From: Caballeronia concitans
GTDB lineage: Bacteria > Pseudomonadota > Gammaproteobacteria > Burkholderiales > Burkholderiaceae
Assembly: GCF_001544615.1 (NCBI RefSeq)
Contig: NZ_FCNV02000001.1
Coordinates: 434,001 to 498,000, forward strand
Direction: 5' to 3'
DNA length: 64,000 bases
Shown here: positions 16,246 to 25,455 of the stretch, piece after piece
Position numbering within the stretch: position 1 is the first letter of the stretch
Layout: every line of letters starts with the position of its first letter
Position numbers and translations under genes: made by a program
Notes under the pieces: generated by a model
Told to the model about the DNA's origin: nothing
What the model saw: the letters and a program-made list of their open reading frames with translations, nothing else
Databases searched by the model: none

Positions 16246-16275
16246 ATGAACACCTTCGCATCCGACCGTCCCTGA
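16246..16275 (+). CDS. possible nine-codon leader peptide in the dctA 5' untranslated region
   Basis: ATG 16246 is preceded by a consensus AAGGAG (16231-16236) and encodes MNTFASDRP before a TGA. It sits about 45 nt after the predicted sigma54 start and 137 nt before the dctA GTG. The ribosome site is far better than that of dctA itself. It may be a translated leader or simply a relict start. No homology can be judged at this length. Confidence 0.35.
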   Translation: MNTFASDRP

Positions 16276-16412
16276 ATCCGTCGACGTAGCGGCTCTCGCC
16301 TACGCGACGCGATCCGACGTGCACGCCCTCACGTGCAACGACGCTTTGCCCGCTCTTCGTGGCTCGCCGCTGGCGCTCTTTTGCCAACTGCCTGTTTTTG
16401 CCTGGAACCATC

Positions 16413-17693
16413 GTGAAGAAACCTTTCTATAAAGTCCTGTACGTGCAGGTGCTCGCGGCCATTGCCATCGGCATCGCGCTCGGGCATTTCTATCCCTCGC
16501 TCGCCACCGATATGAAGCCGCTCGGCGATGGCTTCATCAAGCTCATCAAGATGGTCATCGGGCCGATCATCTTCTGTACCGTCGTGACCGGCATCGCCGG
16601 GATGGAAGACATGAAGAAGGTCGGGCGCGTCGGCGGCAAGGCGCTGCTGTACTTCGAAATCGTGTCGACGTTCGCGCTCGTGCTCGGCCTCATCGCCACG
16701 CACGTGCTGAAGCCGGGCGTCGGCTTCAACGTCGATCCAGCCACGCTCGACCACAAGGCGATCGACTCGTTCGCCGCGAAGGCGCACGGCCAGAGCACGG
16801 TCGACTTCTTCATGCACATCATTCCGGACACGCTCGTCTCCGCGTTCTCGCAAGGCGAAATCCTGCAGATCCTGCTGATCGCGCTCCTGTTCGGCGCGGT
16901 GCTCGCGCATCTGGGCGAGCGCGGCAAGGTCGTGACGTCGTTCATCGAAGGCCTTTCCAGCGTGCTGTTCGGCATGGTCGGCATCATCACGAAGCTCGCG
17001 CCCATCGGTGCGTTCGGCGCGATGGCGTTCACCATCGGCAAGTACGGCATCGGCTCGCTCGTGCCCATGCTGAAGCTGATCGGCACGTTCTATCTGACGT
17101 CGATCGTGTTCGTGCTCGTCGTGCTCGGCGCGATTGCGCGCATGGTCGGCTTCTCGATCCTCAAGTTCGTCGCGTACATCAAGGAAGAACTGCTGATCGT
17201 GCTCGGCACGTCGTCGTCGGAAGCGGCGCTGCCGCAACTGATGCTGAAGCTCGAAAAGCTCGGCTGCTCGCGCTCGGTCGTGGGTCTCGTCGTGCCGACC
17301 GGCTATTCGTTCAACCTCGACGGCACCAACATCTACATGACGATGGCCGTGCTGTTCATCGCGCAGGCGACGAACACGGACCTCACGTGGGGCCAGCAAC
17401 TGACGCTGCTCGCGGTCACCATGCTGACCTCAAAGGGCGCGAGCGGCGTGACCGGCGCGGGCTTCATCACGCTGGCGGCGACGCTGGCCGTGGTCCCGAC
17501 CATTCCGCTGTCGGGCATGGTGCTGATTCTCGGCATCGACCGCTTCATGAGCGAGTGCCGCGCGCTGACGAATATCGTCGGCAACGGCGTGGCGACGGTC
17601 GTGGTGTCGGCGTGGGAGCGCGAACTGGACCGCAACAAGCTGCGCGCCGCGCTCAGTCACGGCGGCGACGACACCGAAGCGAAGACCGTCTAA
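16413..17693 (+). CDS. dctA: C4-dicarboxylate:cation symporter
   Basis: DctA imports succinate, fumarate and malate across the inner membrane. From GTG 16413 the protein is 426 aa and opens [12 protein letters not shown], the usual DctA start. Eight or nine hydrophobic segments and the family signature segments are visible: [44 protein letters not shown] and [14 protein letters not shown]. The start is supported by family alignment; the ribosome site is weak (GGA at 16404). It is transcribed from a sigma54 promoter and followed after 21 bp by its sensor kinase gene. Confidence 0.95.
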   Translation: MKKPFYKVLYVQVLAAIAIGIALGHFYPSLATDMKPLGDGFIKLIKMVIGPIIFCTVVTGIAGMEDMKKVGRVGGKALLYFEIVSTFALVLGLIATHVLKPGVGFNVDPATLDHKAIDSFAAKAHGQSTVDFFMHIIPDTLVSAFSQGEILQILLIALLFGAVLAHLGERGKVVTSFIEGLSSVLFGMVGIITKLAPIGAFGAMAFTIGKYGIGSLVPMLKLIGTFYLTSIVFVLVVLGAIARMVGFSILKFVAYIKEELLIVLGTSSSEAALPQLMLKLEKLGCSRSVVGLVVPTGYSFNLDGTNIYMTMAVLFIAQATNTDLTWGQQLTLLAVTMLTSKGASGVTGAGFITLAATLAVVPTIPLSGMVLILGIDRFMSECRALTNIVGNGVATVVVSAWERELDRNKLRAALSHGGDDTEAKTV

Positions 17694-17714
17694 CCTTCTC
17701 TCGCCGATAAAGCC

Positions 17715-19700
17715 ATGCAACGCGCGGCGAAGCATCGATCGGCGGATGCTTCGCCGCACGCGCCCAAACCGGCGTATCCGGAAAACGCGTATGCCACAAT
17801 GACGGATTCTCAATCGCGGGAATCTGCTCAAGTGACGCGCCGCATCCTCGTGTTCTTCGCGCTCGTCGCGCTGCTCACGGCGTGCTGCGCGCTCACGTGG
17901 CATATCGCGTGGCAGCGCGGTATCGACGATTTGCGGCGCAACGCCGCCGCCCGCGTCGATCGCACCACGAGCACGCTCAAGAGCACGCTCGACCGCTACG
18001 AATACCTTCCCTATCTGCTTTCGCGTCATCCGTTCGTGCAGGACGTGCTCGCCACGCCCGACGCGCGCAACGTCGATCGCGCCAATCGCTATCTCGAAGA
18101 CCTCAACCGCCGCGCGCACGCCACCGCGACGTATCTGATCCGCGCCGATGGCTTTTGCGTCGCCGCGAGCAACTGGCGCGAGCCGGACAGCTTCATCGGC
18201 GTGGAATATCACTTCCGGCCGTATTTCGTCGATGCCGTGAAAGGCGGCGTCGGACGTTTCTTCGGACTCGGCACGATCTCGCTCGAACCGGGCTATTACA
18301 TCTCGCAGCCGGTGTATCGGGAAGGCTCGCACGACCTGATCGGCGTGGCGGTCGTGAAGCTGAATCTCGAATGGCTGCAAGGCGCCGATGCCTCCGAGCC
18401 GCTGCTCGTCACCGACGATCACGGCGTGATCTTTCTCTCGTCGGTGCCGTCGTGGAAATATCACACGGTGCGGCCGCTGCCGCAGAGCGTGGAGGCGTCC
18501 GTCTATTCGACACGCCAGTACGCGCAGCAGCCGATTACGCCGCTGCCGATGTCCGTCGTCGAAACGCTCGAAGGCGGCGCGCAGATCGTGCGCGTCGGCG
18601 GCGGGATGAACGCGCCGAGCTTTCTCGCGACGCGCCGCTCCATCGGCGAGCCGGACTGGCAACTCATCACCATGGCGCCGCTCGACAGCATCGAAAGCGC
18701 CGCGCAGACGGCAGTCGTCGTGACGGCACTCGTGTTTCTCTCGCTGTGCCTGCTGGCGTTCTACTGGCGCATGCGACGCGCGCGGGTGCGCGAGATGATC
18801 CGCAGCCGCGAGCTGTTGCAGACGGCGTATGCGGAACTGAATCAGCGCGTCGCGGAGCGTACGGCGGATCTCTCGCAGGCGAACGCGCAACTGACGAAGG
18901 AAGTGAATGAGCGCACGCGCGCCGAGCAGGATTTGCGCGCCGCCCACGACGAACTCATTCAGGCGAGCAAGCTCGCCGCGCTCGGGCAGATGGCCGCCGG
19001 CATCACGCATGAACTGAATCAGCCGCTCGCGGCGCTGCGCAGTTTCTCGGACAACACGCGCGTCTTGATCGATCGCGGCGATCAGGCGGCGGCGCGCGAA
19101 AATCTCGAAGCGATCGCGGCGCTGACCGAGCGCATGGGCAAGATCACGAATCAACTGAAGCTCTTCGTCGCGAAGGCGCGGCCGAAGAATGCGCGCACGG
19201 ACGTCGCCCGCGCGCTGCGCAACGTGCTCGCGATGCTTCAGCCGCGCCTCAAAAACGCCGCGCTCGACATCGCGCCCGAACTCGACGGCGACGCCGCGCC
19301 CATCTTCGTGCGCTGCGAGGACTTGCGGCTGGAGCAGGTGTTCATCAACCTGATCGGCAACGCGCTCGACGCCGTCGCTTCCTGCGATGCCCCGCGCATC
19401 GTCATCGGCATGGATGCGCGGCAGGACGCGGTGGAGATCGTGGTGCGCGACAACGGCCCCGGCATTCCCGCCGACGCGCTGCCGCGTCTTTTCGAACCGT
19501 TCTTCACGACGAAGGAAACGGGCCACGGACTCGGGCTCGGGCTGGCGATTTCATCGGCGATCGCGCGGGATTACGGCGGCACGCTCGTCGCGCGCAACGT
19601 GGCCGAGCCGATCGTCGCGCACGGGCCGGAAGGCGGAACGCAGGCCGACGCGGATCGCTGGCAAGGCGCAGAATTCGTGCTGACGCTGCGTCGCGCTTAG
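17715..19700 (+). CDS. dctB: C4-dicarboxylate sensor histidine kinase
   Basis: This is a membrane-bound kinase that senses C4-dicarboxylates and phosphorylates DctD. The 661-aa protein has transmembrane helices near residues 42-62 and 335-355 enclosing a periplasmic double-Cache sensor domain (FIGVEYHFRPYFVDAVKGGVG). A coiled coil follows, then HisKA (GITHELNQPLAALRSF, His432) and a HATPase domain with NLIGNALDA, DNGPGIP and GHGLGLGLAIS. ATG 17799 is a possible shorter start; neither start has a clear ribosome site. It lies between dctA and dctD. Confidence 0.92.
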   Translation: MQRAAKHRSADASPHAPKPAYPENAYATMTDSQSRESAQVTRRILVFFALVALLTACCALTWHIAWQRGIDDLRRNAAARVDRTTSTLKSTLDRYEYLPYLLSRHPFVQDVLATPDARNVDRANRYLEDLNRRAHATATYLIRADGFCVAASNWREPDSFIGVEYHFRPYFVDAVKGGVGRFFGLGTISLEPGYYISQPVYREGSHDLIGVAVVKLNLEWLQGADASEPLLVTDDHGVIFLSSVPSWKYHTVRPLPQSVEASVYSTRQYAQQPITPLPMSVVETLEGGAQIVRVGGGMNAPSFLATRRSIGEPDWQLITMAPLDSIESAAQTAVVVTALVFLSLCLLAFYWRMRRARVREMIRSRELLQTAYAELNQRVAERTADLSQANAQLTKEVNERTRAEQDLRAAHDELIQASKLAALGQMAAGITHELNQPLAALRSFSDNTRVLIDRGDQAAARENLEAIAALTERMGKITNQLKLFVAKARPKNARTDVARALRNVLAMLQPRLKNAALDIAPELDGDAAPIFVRCEDLRLEQVFINLIGNALDAVASCDAPRIVIGMDARQDAVEIVVRDNGPGIPADALPRLFEPFFTTKETGHGLGLGLAISSAIARDYGGTLVARNVAEPIVAHGPEGGTQADADRWQGAEFVLTLRRA

Positions 19701-19722
19701 CAACATGAATCGAGGCAAGACC

Positions 19723-21063
19723 ATGACCACCGGTTTGCAGGTGATCTTCATCGAAGACGACGAACTCGTGCGCCGCGCGAGCGTGCAGAGCCTGCAGCTC
19801 GCGGGCTTCGACGTGACCGGCCACGGCAGCGTGGAATCCGCCGCGCGGACGATCGACGCCAATTTTCCCGGCGTGATCGTCAGCGATATCCGCTTGCCCG
19901 GCGCGAGCGGCCTCGACCTGCTCGCGCAGTGCCGCGAGCGCGCGCCGGACGTGCCGGTGCTGCTCGTCACCGGTCACGGCGATATTTCGATGGCCGTCCA
20001 GGCGATGCGCGACGGCGCGTACGATTTCATCGAGAAGCCTTTCGCCTCCGAACGGCTTGTGGAAGCGGTGCGCCGCGCGCTGGAACGTCGCAAGCTCGTG
20101 CTCGAAAACCAGGCGCTGCGTCGCGAACTCGCGGAGCAGAGCAGCGTCGCGCCGCGCATCATCGGACGCAGCCCGGCGATCGAGCAGGTGCGCCGGCTGA
20201 TTGCGAACGTCGCGCCGACGGACGCGTCCGTGCTCATCAACGGCGATACCGGCGCGGGCAAGGAACTGATCGCGCGCAGCCTGCACGAAATGTCGCCGCG
20301 TCGCGACAAGCCGTTTATCGCGGTGAATTGCGGCGCGCTGCCGGAACCGATGTTCGAATCAGAAATGTTCGGCTTCGAGGCGGGCGCGTTCACGGGCGCG
20401 CAGAAGCGGCGCATCGGCAAGCTGGAACACGCGTCGGGCGGCACGCTGTTTCTCGATGAGATCGAGAGCATGCCGCTTTCGCTGCAAGTAAAGCTGCTGC
20501 GCGTGCTGCAGGACGGCGTGCTGGAGCGGCTCGGTTCGAACCAGCCGGTGCGCGCGAATCTGCGGGTGGTGGCCGCGGCGAAGGGCGACATGAACGAGCA
20601 CGTCGCCGACGGCACGTTCCGGCGCGACCTGCTGTATCGGCTGAACGTGGTGACGATCACGCTGCCGCCGCTGAACGAGCGCCGCGAAGACATCGTGCCG
20701 CTTTTCGAACACTTTCTGCTCGATGCCGCCGTGCGGTACGAGCGGCCCGCGCCGCTCATCACCGACCGCCAGCGCGCCGAGCTGATGCAGCGCGACTGGC
20801 CGGGCAACGTTCGCGAGCTGCGCAATGCGGCGGACCGGATGGTGCTGGGCGTGATCGACGACATCGGCGCGTCGGCCGACACGACGACGCAATCGCTCAA
20901 GGAGCGCACCGAGCAGTTCGAGCGCGCGGTCATCGGCGAAACGCTGGAGCAGTGCGGCGGCGCGGTGGCGGTGGCGGCGGACCGGCTGCAAGTCGGCAAG
21001 GCGACGCTCTACGAGAAGATCAAGCGATACGGCCTCGCCGCGAAGGGCGATTCGGAGCGCTAG
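19723..21063 (+). CDS. dctD: C4-dicarboxylate response regulator, sigma54 activator
   Basis: This NtrC-family activator opens RpoN promoters such as that of dctA. Domains in order: receiver with phospho-acceptor Asp55 (VIVSDIRLPG) and Lys in FIEKPF; AAA+ with Walker A GDTGAGKE, sigma54 loop GAFTGA and Walker B TLFLDEIES; and a C-terminal Fis-type helix-turn-helix (ADRLQVGKATLYEKIKRYGL). ATG 19723 is preferred because GAGG lies 8 nt upstream; ATG 19705 would add six residues. A strong hairpin follows the stop. Confidence 0.94.
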   Translation: MTTGLQVIFIEDDELVRRASVQSLQLAGFDVTGHGSVESAARTIDANFPGVIVSDIRLPGASGLDLLAQCRERAPDVPVLLVTGHGDISMAVQAMRDGAYDFIEKPFASERLVEAVRRALERRKLVLENQALRRELAEQSSVAPRIIGRSPAIEQVRRLIANVAPTDASVLINGDTGAGKELIARSLHEMSPRRDKPFIAVNCGALPEPMFESEMFGFEAGAFTGAQKRRIGKLEHASGGTLFLDEIESMPLSLQVKLLRVLQDGVLERLGSNQPVRANLRVVAAAKGDMNEHVADGTFRRDLLYRLNVVTITLPPLNERREDIVPLFEHFLLDAAVRYERPAPLITDRQRAELMQRDWPGNVRELRNAADRMVLGVIDDIGASADTTTQSLKERTEQFERAVIGETLEQCGGAVAVAADRLQVGKATLYEKIKRYGLAAKGDSER

Positions 21064-21068
21064 AAACG

Positions 21069-21096
21069 ACAACGCCCGCCGAAGCGGGCGTTGTTG
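21069..21096. terminator. bidirectional terminator between dctD and the TlpA-like gene
   Basis: A perfect 11-bp stem is formed by ACAACGCCCGC (21069-21079) and GCGGGCGTTGT (21084-21094) around CGAA. It sits between two convergent genes. The T-rich tail is short on both strands (TTGTTG on plus). Confidence 0.8.
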
Positions 21097-21111
21097 CTCA
21101 TGCGGGCGCGC

Positions 21112-21651
21112 TCAGGCGGCCGAGCCGAGCGCCTTGTCGAGCAGCGCGTCGAGTTCCGCGAAGGTCGGCTCGCCAACGTAGCGCTTCAAAATCTTCCCGT
21201 TCTTGTCGACGACGAACGTGGTCGGCGTGAGCTGGACGTTGCCGAACTGCTTCGCGGCGCTGCCGTCGTCCATCGCGACCTTGAACGGCAGGTTGCGCGT
21301 CTGCGCGTAATTGGCGACGTACATCGGCGCGTCGTAGTTCATCGCCACGGCGACGAACTCCAGGCCGCGCCCCTTGAACTTGTTGTACGTGTTGATCATG
21401 TCGGGCATTTCCTTCATGCAGGTCTCGCAGCTCGTCGCCCAGAAATTGACGAGATAGACCTTGCCCTTGAGATCGCCCGACGTCGAAACCTTCTGTCCCG
21501 ACAGCAACGTGAACGTGGCGTCCGGCACGCGCTGCTGGCCGCCGAACGCGAAGTAGCCGGTGCACGCGATCACGCCGGCGATCAGCGCGGTCACGATGTA
21601 ACGCAGCGGACTCTTGCCGCGCGTGGAAGTCGCTTCGGTGGTTTGGGACAT
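21112..21651 (-). CDS. membrane-anchored TlpA-like thioredoxin-fold protein
   Basis: The 179-aa protein has one N-terminal membrane helix (YIVTALIAGVIACTGYFAF) and a periplasmic thioredoxin-like domain. The redox motif is FWATSCETCMKEMP, CETC, where most TlpA/ResA proteins have CxPC. The cis-proline region TPTTFVVDKNGKI is intact. Such proteins reduce cysteines of apocytochromes or copper-site proteins. ATG 21651 has GAGG upstream on the minus strand; a longer reading to 21699 lacks one. It is convergent with dctD. Confidence 0.86.
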   Translation of the reverse strand: MSQTTEATSTRGKSPLRYIVTALIAGVIACTGYFAFGGQQRVPDATFTLLSGQKVSTSGDLKGKVYLVNFWATSCETCMKEMPDMINTYNKFKGRGLEFVAVAMNYDAPMYVANYAQTRNLPFKVAMDDGSAAKQFGNVQLTPTTFVVDKNGKILKRYVGEPTFAELDALLDKALGSAA

Positions 21652-21825
21652 AGGAACCTCGGGTTGCAGACTGGAGCGCCGCGACGGGCGCAACTGCAAA
21701 GAAATGTGGCATGTATTCTACGCCAATCGCGCGGCCAAGCGTCATAGCGGCCCGCCTATACCGGCAGCCAGGGAAGGGCGGCCGCCGGGGCGCGATAATG
21801 ATGCTTTTCCAGGCATCGAACACTT

Positions 21826-22437
21826 ATGAAGTCGGTTTTATTCCTCGTCACCGCGACGGTGCGCCGTTTTGTCGCGCCCCGCGTGCTCCTTACGTCGCCG
21901 GCTGCGGCATTGCGCGCGGCGGTGTGCGCCTCGGTGGCTTCCGGTGCGCTCGTCGCCTGCACGCCTGCCTACGACTGGCGGACCATCCAGAACAACGACG
22001 ACGGCTACGAAGTCACGCTGCCCGCCAAGCCGCGCGCGGCGGAGCGCAAGATCCAGATCGGCGGCCAGCCGATGACCATGCGCATGCAAACCGCCGAAGC
22101 CAACGACGCCGTGTTCGCCGTCGGCACCGTCGTCCTCCCGAGCGCCGATCCGGCGTTGCAGCGCGCGGCGCTCGACTACCTCGAATCGGGTCTGGCGCGC
22201 AACGTGAACGCCCACCCCGACGCCCGCGCGACGCAGATCGAACTGGCCGCCGGTGGTCGCGTGCTCGGCAGTGAAATGCGTGTCACCGGGCAGAGCGGCG
22301 AGAAACGCGAGGCGCGGACCATTCAGGCGCGTTTCGTCGCGCGCGGCGCGCATGTCTATCAAGTGGCCATCGTCTCGGACAAAACGCCGCCCGCTGAGCA
22401 GGCCGATCAGTTCTTCACGTCCTTCAAGCTCTTTTAG
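21826..22437 (+). CDS. putative lipoprotein of unknown function
   Basis: The 203-aa protein has a hydrophobic N-terminus ending in a lipobox-like GALVAC (Cys45), so it is probably a lipoprotein. The signal is long, so the true start may be an internal GTG, for example around 21858. The mature part opens TPAYDWRTIQNNDDGYEVTLPAKPRAAERKI-like strands and ends QADQFFTSFKLF, a pattern of small beta-rich periplasmic proteins. The family is not recognised. It is divergent from the TlpA-like gene. Confidence 0.72.
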   Translation: MKSVLFLVTATVRRFVAPRVLLTSPAAALRAAVCASVASGALVACTPAYDWRTIQNNDDGYEVTLPAKPRAAERKIQIGGQPMTMRMQTAEANDAVFAVGTVVLPSADPALQRAALDYLESGLARNVNAHPDARATQIELAAGGRVLGSEMRVTGQSGEKREARTIQARFVARGAHVYQVAIVSDKTPPAEQADQFFTSFKLF

Positions 22438-22790
22438 AGGGAATGTTCGAATTAAGTTAACGCCGACTTAAACACGTGCCTTCGGCAGGTTTACGCAGTG
22501 AAGGTTCCTTCGAAGCAATCGCATCTAATTCACGGATTTATCAGCGCTTTTTCCACTATCCACACTATCTGTGGATAACTTTGTGGAAAAAAGTGTGCGG
22601 TAGGCATCAAATGCCCGAATCGCGCGGTTCCGCTTACTTTGCCTTATCTCTCGGCAAGTTAATTAGTTCAATAAAATCAATGGTCTGCGAAATCGGTGCG
22701 ACGAGGGCGTTTGTTCGGGTGAAAAGCGCCCGCGGATCGCCTCGGTGTGTATAAGTCAAGTCTTGACAAGCATATTTTCCGCCGCGCGAA
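22438..22790. other. AT-rich 353-bp noncoding region with clustered DnaA-box-like sequences
   Basis: No gene is supported. The GC content drops clearly compared with both flanks. Three DnaA-box-like 9-mers lie within 35 bp: CTATCCACA at 22556-22564 (8/9 to TTATCCACA), TGTGGATAA at 22570-22578 (perfect, minus orientation) and TGTGGAAAA at 22582-22590 (8/9, minus). The cluster also forms an inverted repeat with TTTTTCCAC upstream. Further on, GTCAAG T CTTGAC (22755-22767) is another small palindrome. The sequences flank the 3' ends of a lipoprotein gene and comM. Confidence 0.5.
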
Positions 22791-24329
22791 TCAGGCAATC
22801 GACAAGGCGCGGCGATACTGCACCGCTTCCGCGACATGCGCGGCCGTCGGCGTATCGGCCCCGGCGAGATCGGCGATGGTCCGCACGACTTTGAGGACGC
22901 GGTAATAGGCCCGCGCCGACCAGCCGAAGCGCTCTCCGGCCGATCGCAACAGCGCTTCGCCGGTCGCTTCGGGGCGGCAGACGTCGTCGGCTTCGCGGCC
23001 GTCGAGTTCGCGATTGGTCTTGCCTTGCCGACGCAACTGCACGTCGCGCGCCGCCGCCACGCGCGCGGCGACTGTCGCGCTCGATTCGCCGCGCTTCGCC
23101 GCGCGCGCCGACAGTTCCGCCGGCGAAAGCGCAGGCAATTCGATCTGAATGTCGATGCGGTCCATCAGCGGACCGGACAGCTTACGCAGGTAACGGGCTG
23201 CGATTTCGGGCGAACATCGGCATCGGCCGCCGGGATCGCCGCGCCAGCCGCACGGGCAGGGATTCATTGCGGCGACGAGTTGGCAGGCGGCGGGAAAATC
23301 CGCTTGTTGTGCGGCGCGCGAAATCGTGATGCGGCCCGCTTCCAGCGGCTCGCGCAGCGTTTCGAGCACTTTGCGGTCGAACTCGGGAAGCTCGTCGAGA
23401 AACAGCACGCCCAGATGCGCCAGCGTGATTTCGCCGGGCTGCGGCGGATTGCGTCCGCCGACGAGTGCGACCGAACTCGACGAATGATGCGGCGCGCGAA
23501 ATGGCCGCTGCCGCCATTGACTAGGCGTGAAGCCGATCGAACTCGCCGACAGGATCGCGGCGGAGGTCAGGGCTTCGTCGTCGTTCATCGGCGGAAGAAG
23601 GCCGGGCAAGCGCGCCGCGAGCATCGACTTTCCCGCGCCGGGCGGACCGACCATCAGCAGGTGATGCCCGCCCGCCGCCGCGACTTCGAGCGCCCGCCGC
23701 GCGCCCGGATGGCCGATGACATCCGCGAGATCGGGCGACGGCGCGGTGCGGTCGTCCGACAGCGTGGCGGCATGCAACGGCCTGAGGCGCGCATCGGGCA
23801 CGCCGTTGAGATGGGCGCACAGCGCGCGGAGATCGTCGGCGCCGTACACGTCGATGCCCGGCACCAGCGCGGCTTCAGCAGCGCTCGCGAGCGGAACGTA
23901 GATGTCGGGGACGCGCGCGTCGGACGTGGCGTACTGGCGCGCCGCGCCGCAGACCATCGCGAAGGCGCCGCGCATGGGCCGCAGCGCACCCGTCAGCGAC
24001 AACTCGCCCGCGAACTCCCGATGTTCCAGCGATTCGGCTGGAATCTGCCCGCTCGCCGCCAGAATGCCAAGCGCGATGGGCAAGTCGAAGCGGCCCGATT
24101 CCTTCGGAAGATCGGCGGGCGCGAGATTGACGGTGATGCGGCTGACGGGAAAGTCGAAGCCGCAGTTTTGAAGCGCGGCGCGCACGCGTTCACGGCTTTC
24201 GCGGACTTCGAGATCGGGAAGGCCGACGATGGAAAACGACGGCAACCCGTTGGCAAGATGGACTTCTACGACGACTTCCGGCGCGCGCCCAGGCGCGGGC
24301 GCGCGGCTGCGTACCACGGCAAGCGACAT
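22791..24329 (-). CDS. comM: YifB/ComM-family Mg chelatase-like AAA+ ATPase
   Basis: The 512-aa protein has an N-terminal Lon-protease-like S16 fold (MSLAVVRSRA to about residue 170, with FSIVGLPDLEVRESRERVRAAL), a AAA+ module with Walker A GPPGAGKSMLAARLPGLLPP, and a C-terminal subdomain with four conserved cysteines (MNPCPCGWRGDPGGRCRC). ComM is a hexameric helicase that promotes branch migration during natural transformation. ATG 24329 is chosen for the AGGTGA 6 nt upstream. It may share a transcript with ubiK, 96 bp upstream. Confidence 0.93.
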   Translation of the reverse strand: MSLAVVRSRAPAPGRAPEVVVEVHLANGLPSFSIVGLPDLEVRESRERVRAALQNCGFDFPVSRITVNLAPADLPKESGRFDLPIALGILAASGQIPAESLEHREFAGELSLTGALRPMRGAFAMVCGAARQYATSDARVPDIYVPLASAAEAALVPGIDVYGADDLRALCAHLNGVPDARLRPLHAATLSDDRTAPSPDLADVIGHPGARRALEVAAAGGHHLLMVGPPGAGKSMLAARLPGLLPPMNDDEALTSAAILSASSIGFTPSQWRQRPFRAPHHSSSSVALVGGRNPPQPGEITLAHLGVLFLDELPEFDRKVLETLREPLEAGRITISRAAQQADFPAACQLVAAMNPCPCGWRGDPGGRCRCSPEIAARYLRKLSGPLMDRIDIQIELPALSPAELSARAAKRGESSATVAARVAAARDVQLRRQGKTNRELDGREADDVCRPEATGEALLRSAGERFGWSARAYYRVLKVVRTIADLAGADTPTAAHVAEAVQYRRALSIA

Positions 24330-24425
24330 GATTTCACCTGAATCGGCGCGGACGAGAAGCCGCGCCGGCAATAAGACTAGGACTTCACGGCTCGCCGGCC
24401 GGGTACCAGAAGAGAAGCGGGCGCG

Positions 24426-24689
24426 TTAGTCCTGCGCCGTCGCGCCGTTATTTGTGAGCCGCTGCTCCAGTTGCGCGACACGCTTTTCCAGCTCTTCCAG
24501 ACGCGCACGCGTGCGCACGAGCACTTGCGTCTGCGTATCGAATTCTTCGCGCGTGACGAGATCGAGCCTGGAGAAGCCCTGCGAGAGCATGGCCTTCATG
24601 TTTCGTTCGACGTCCTTCGCGGGCGAATTCTTGAACAACTCGCTCATTTTCTGCTGCAGGTCGTTAAAAACGTCGTTGGGCTGTTTCAT
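24426..24689 (-). CDS. ubiK: ubiquinone biosynthesis accessory factor (BMFP/YqiC family)
   Basis: The 87-aa protein has an N-terminal amphipathic region (FNDLQQKMSELFKNSP), the family motif MLSQGFSRLDLVTREEFDTQ and a C-terminal leucine-zipper-like coiled coil (ARLEELEKRVAQLEQRL). UbiK helps the UbiJ-centred ubiquinone synthesis complex under aerobic conditions; members trimerise through the coiled coil. ATG 24689 has GGAG 6 nt upstream. Only 15 bp separate its start codon from an NtrC-like palindrome, which is notable. Confidence 0.9.
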   Translation of the reverse strand: MKQPNDVFNDLQQKMSELFKNSPAKDVERNMKAMLSQGFSRLDLVTREEFDTQTQVLVRTRARLEELEKRVAQLEQRLTNNGATAQD

Positions 24690-24703
24690 GGGTTTCTCCC
24701 TTG

Positions 24704-24720
24704 TGCACAAATATTGTGCA
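24704..24720. promoter_or_regulatory. NtrC-type binding palindrome
   Basis: TGCACAA (24704-24710), ATA, TTGTGCA (24714-24720) form a 17-bp perfect dyad that fits the NtrC consensus TGCAC-N7-GTGCA. It lies about 290 bp upstream of the sigma54 promoter of glnK, within the distance at which NtrC enhancers work by DNA looping. A half site TGGTGC lies nearby at 24762-24767. Confidence 0.7.
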
Positions 24721-24825
24721 TTCGTTGTTAGGTCAGTGCCCCGAAAGATTCCATGTTCGAACTTGGTGCGAGGACGCAGCGCTCCGAAGCACGGCGGGGC
24801 AGTTCCAAAGGCGACGCGATTTTAG

Positions 24826-25425
<600 letters not shown>

Positions 25426-25455
25426 GAAAAATCGGCGATAAGAGGAACCAAAAGA

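Noticed and set aside
22476-22754. 92-residue open frame in the comM-proximal gap
   Set aside because: The frame runs over the DnaA-box-like cluster, has no ribosome site and gives a low-information product.
24751-24767. Second NtrC site
   Set aside because: Only one half (TGGTGC) matches; the other half is poor, so it is mentioned but not called as a site.
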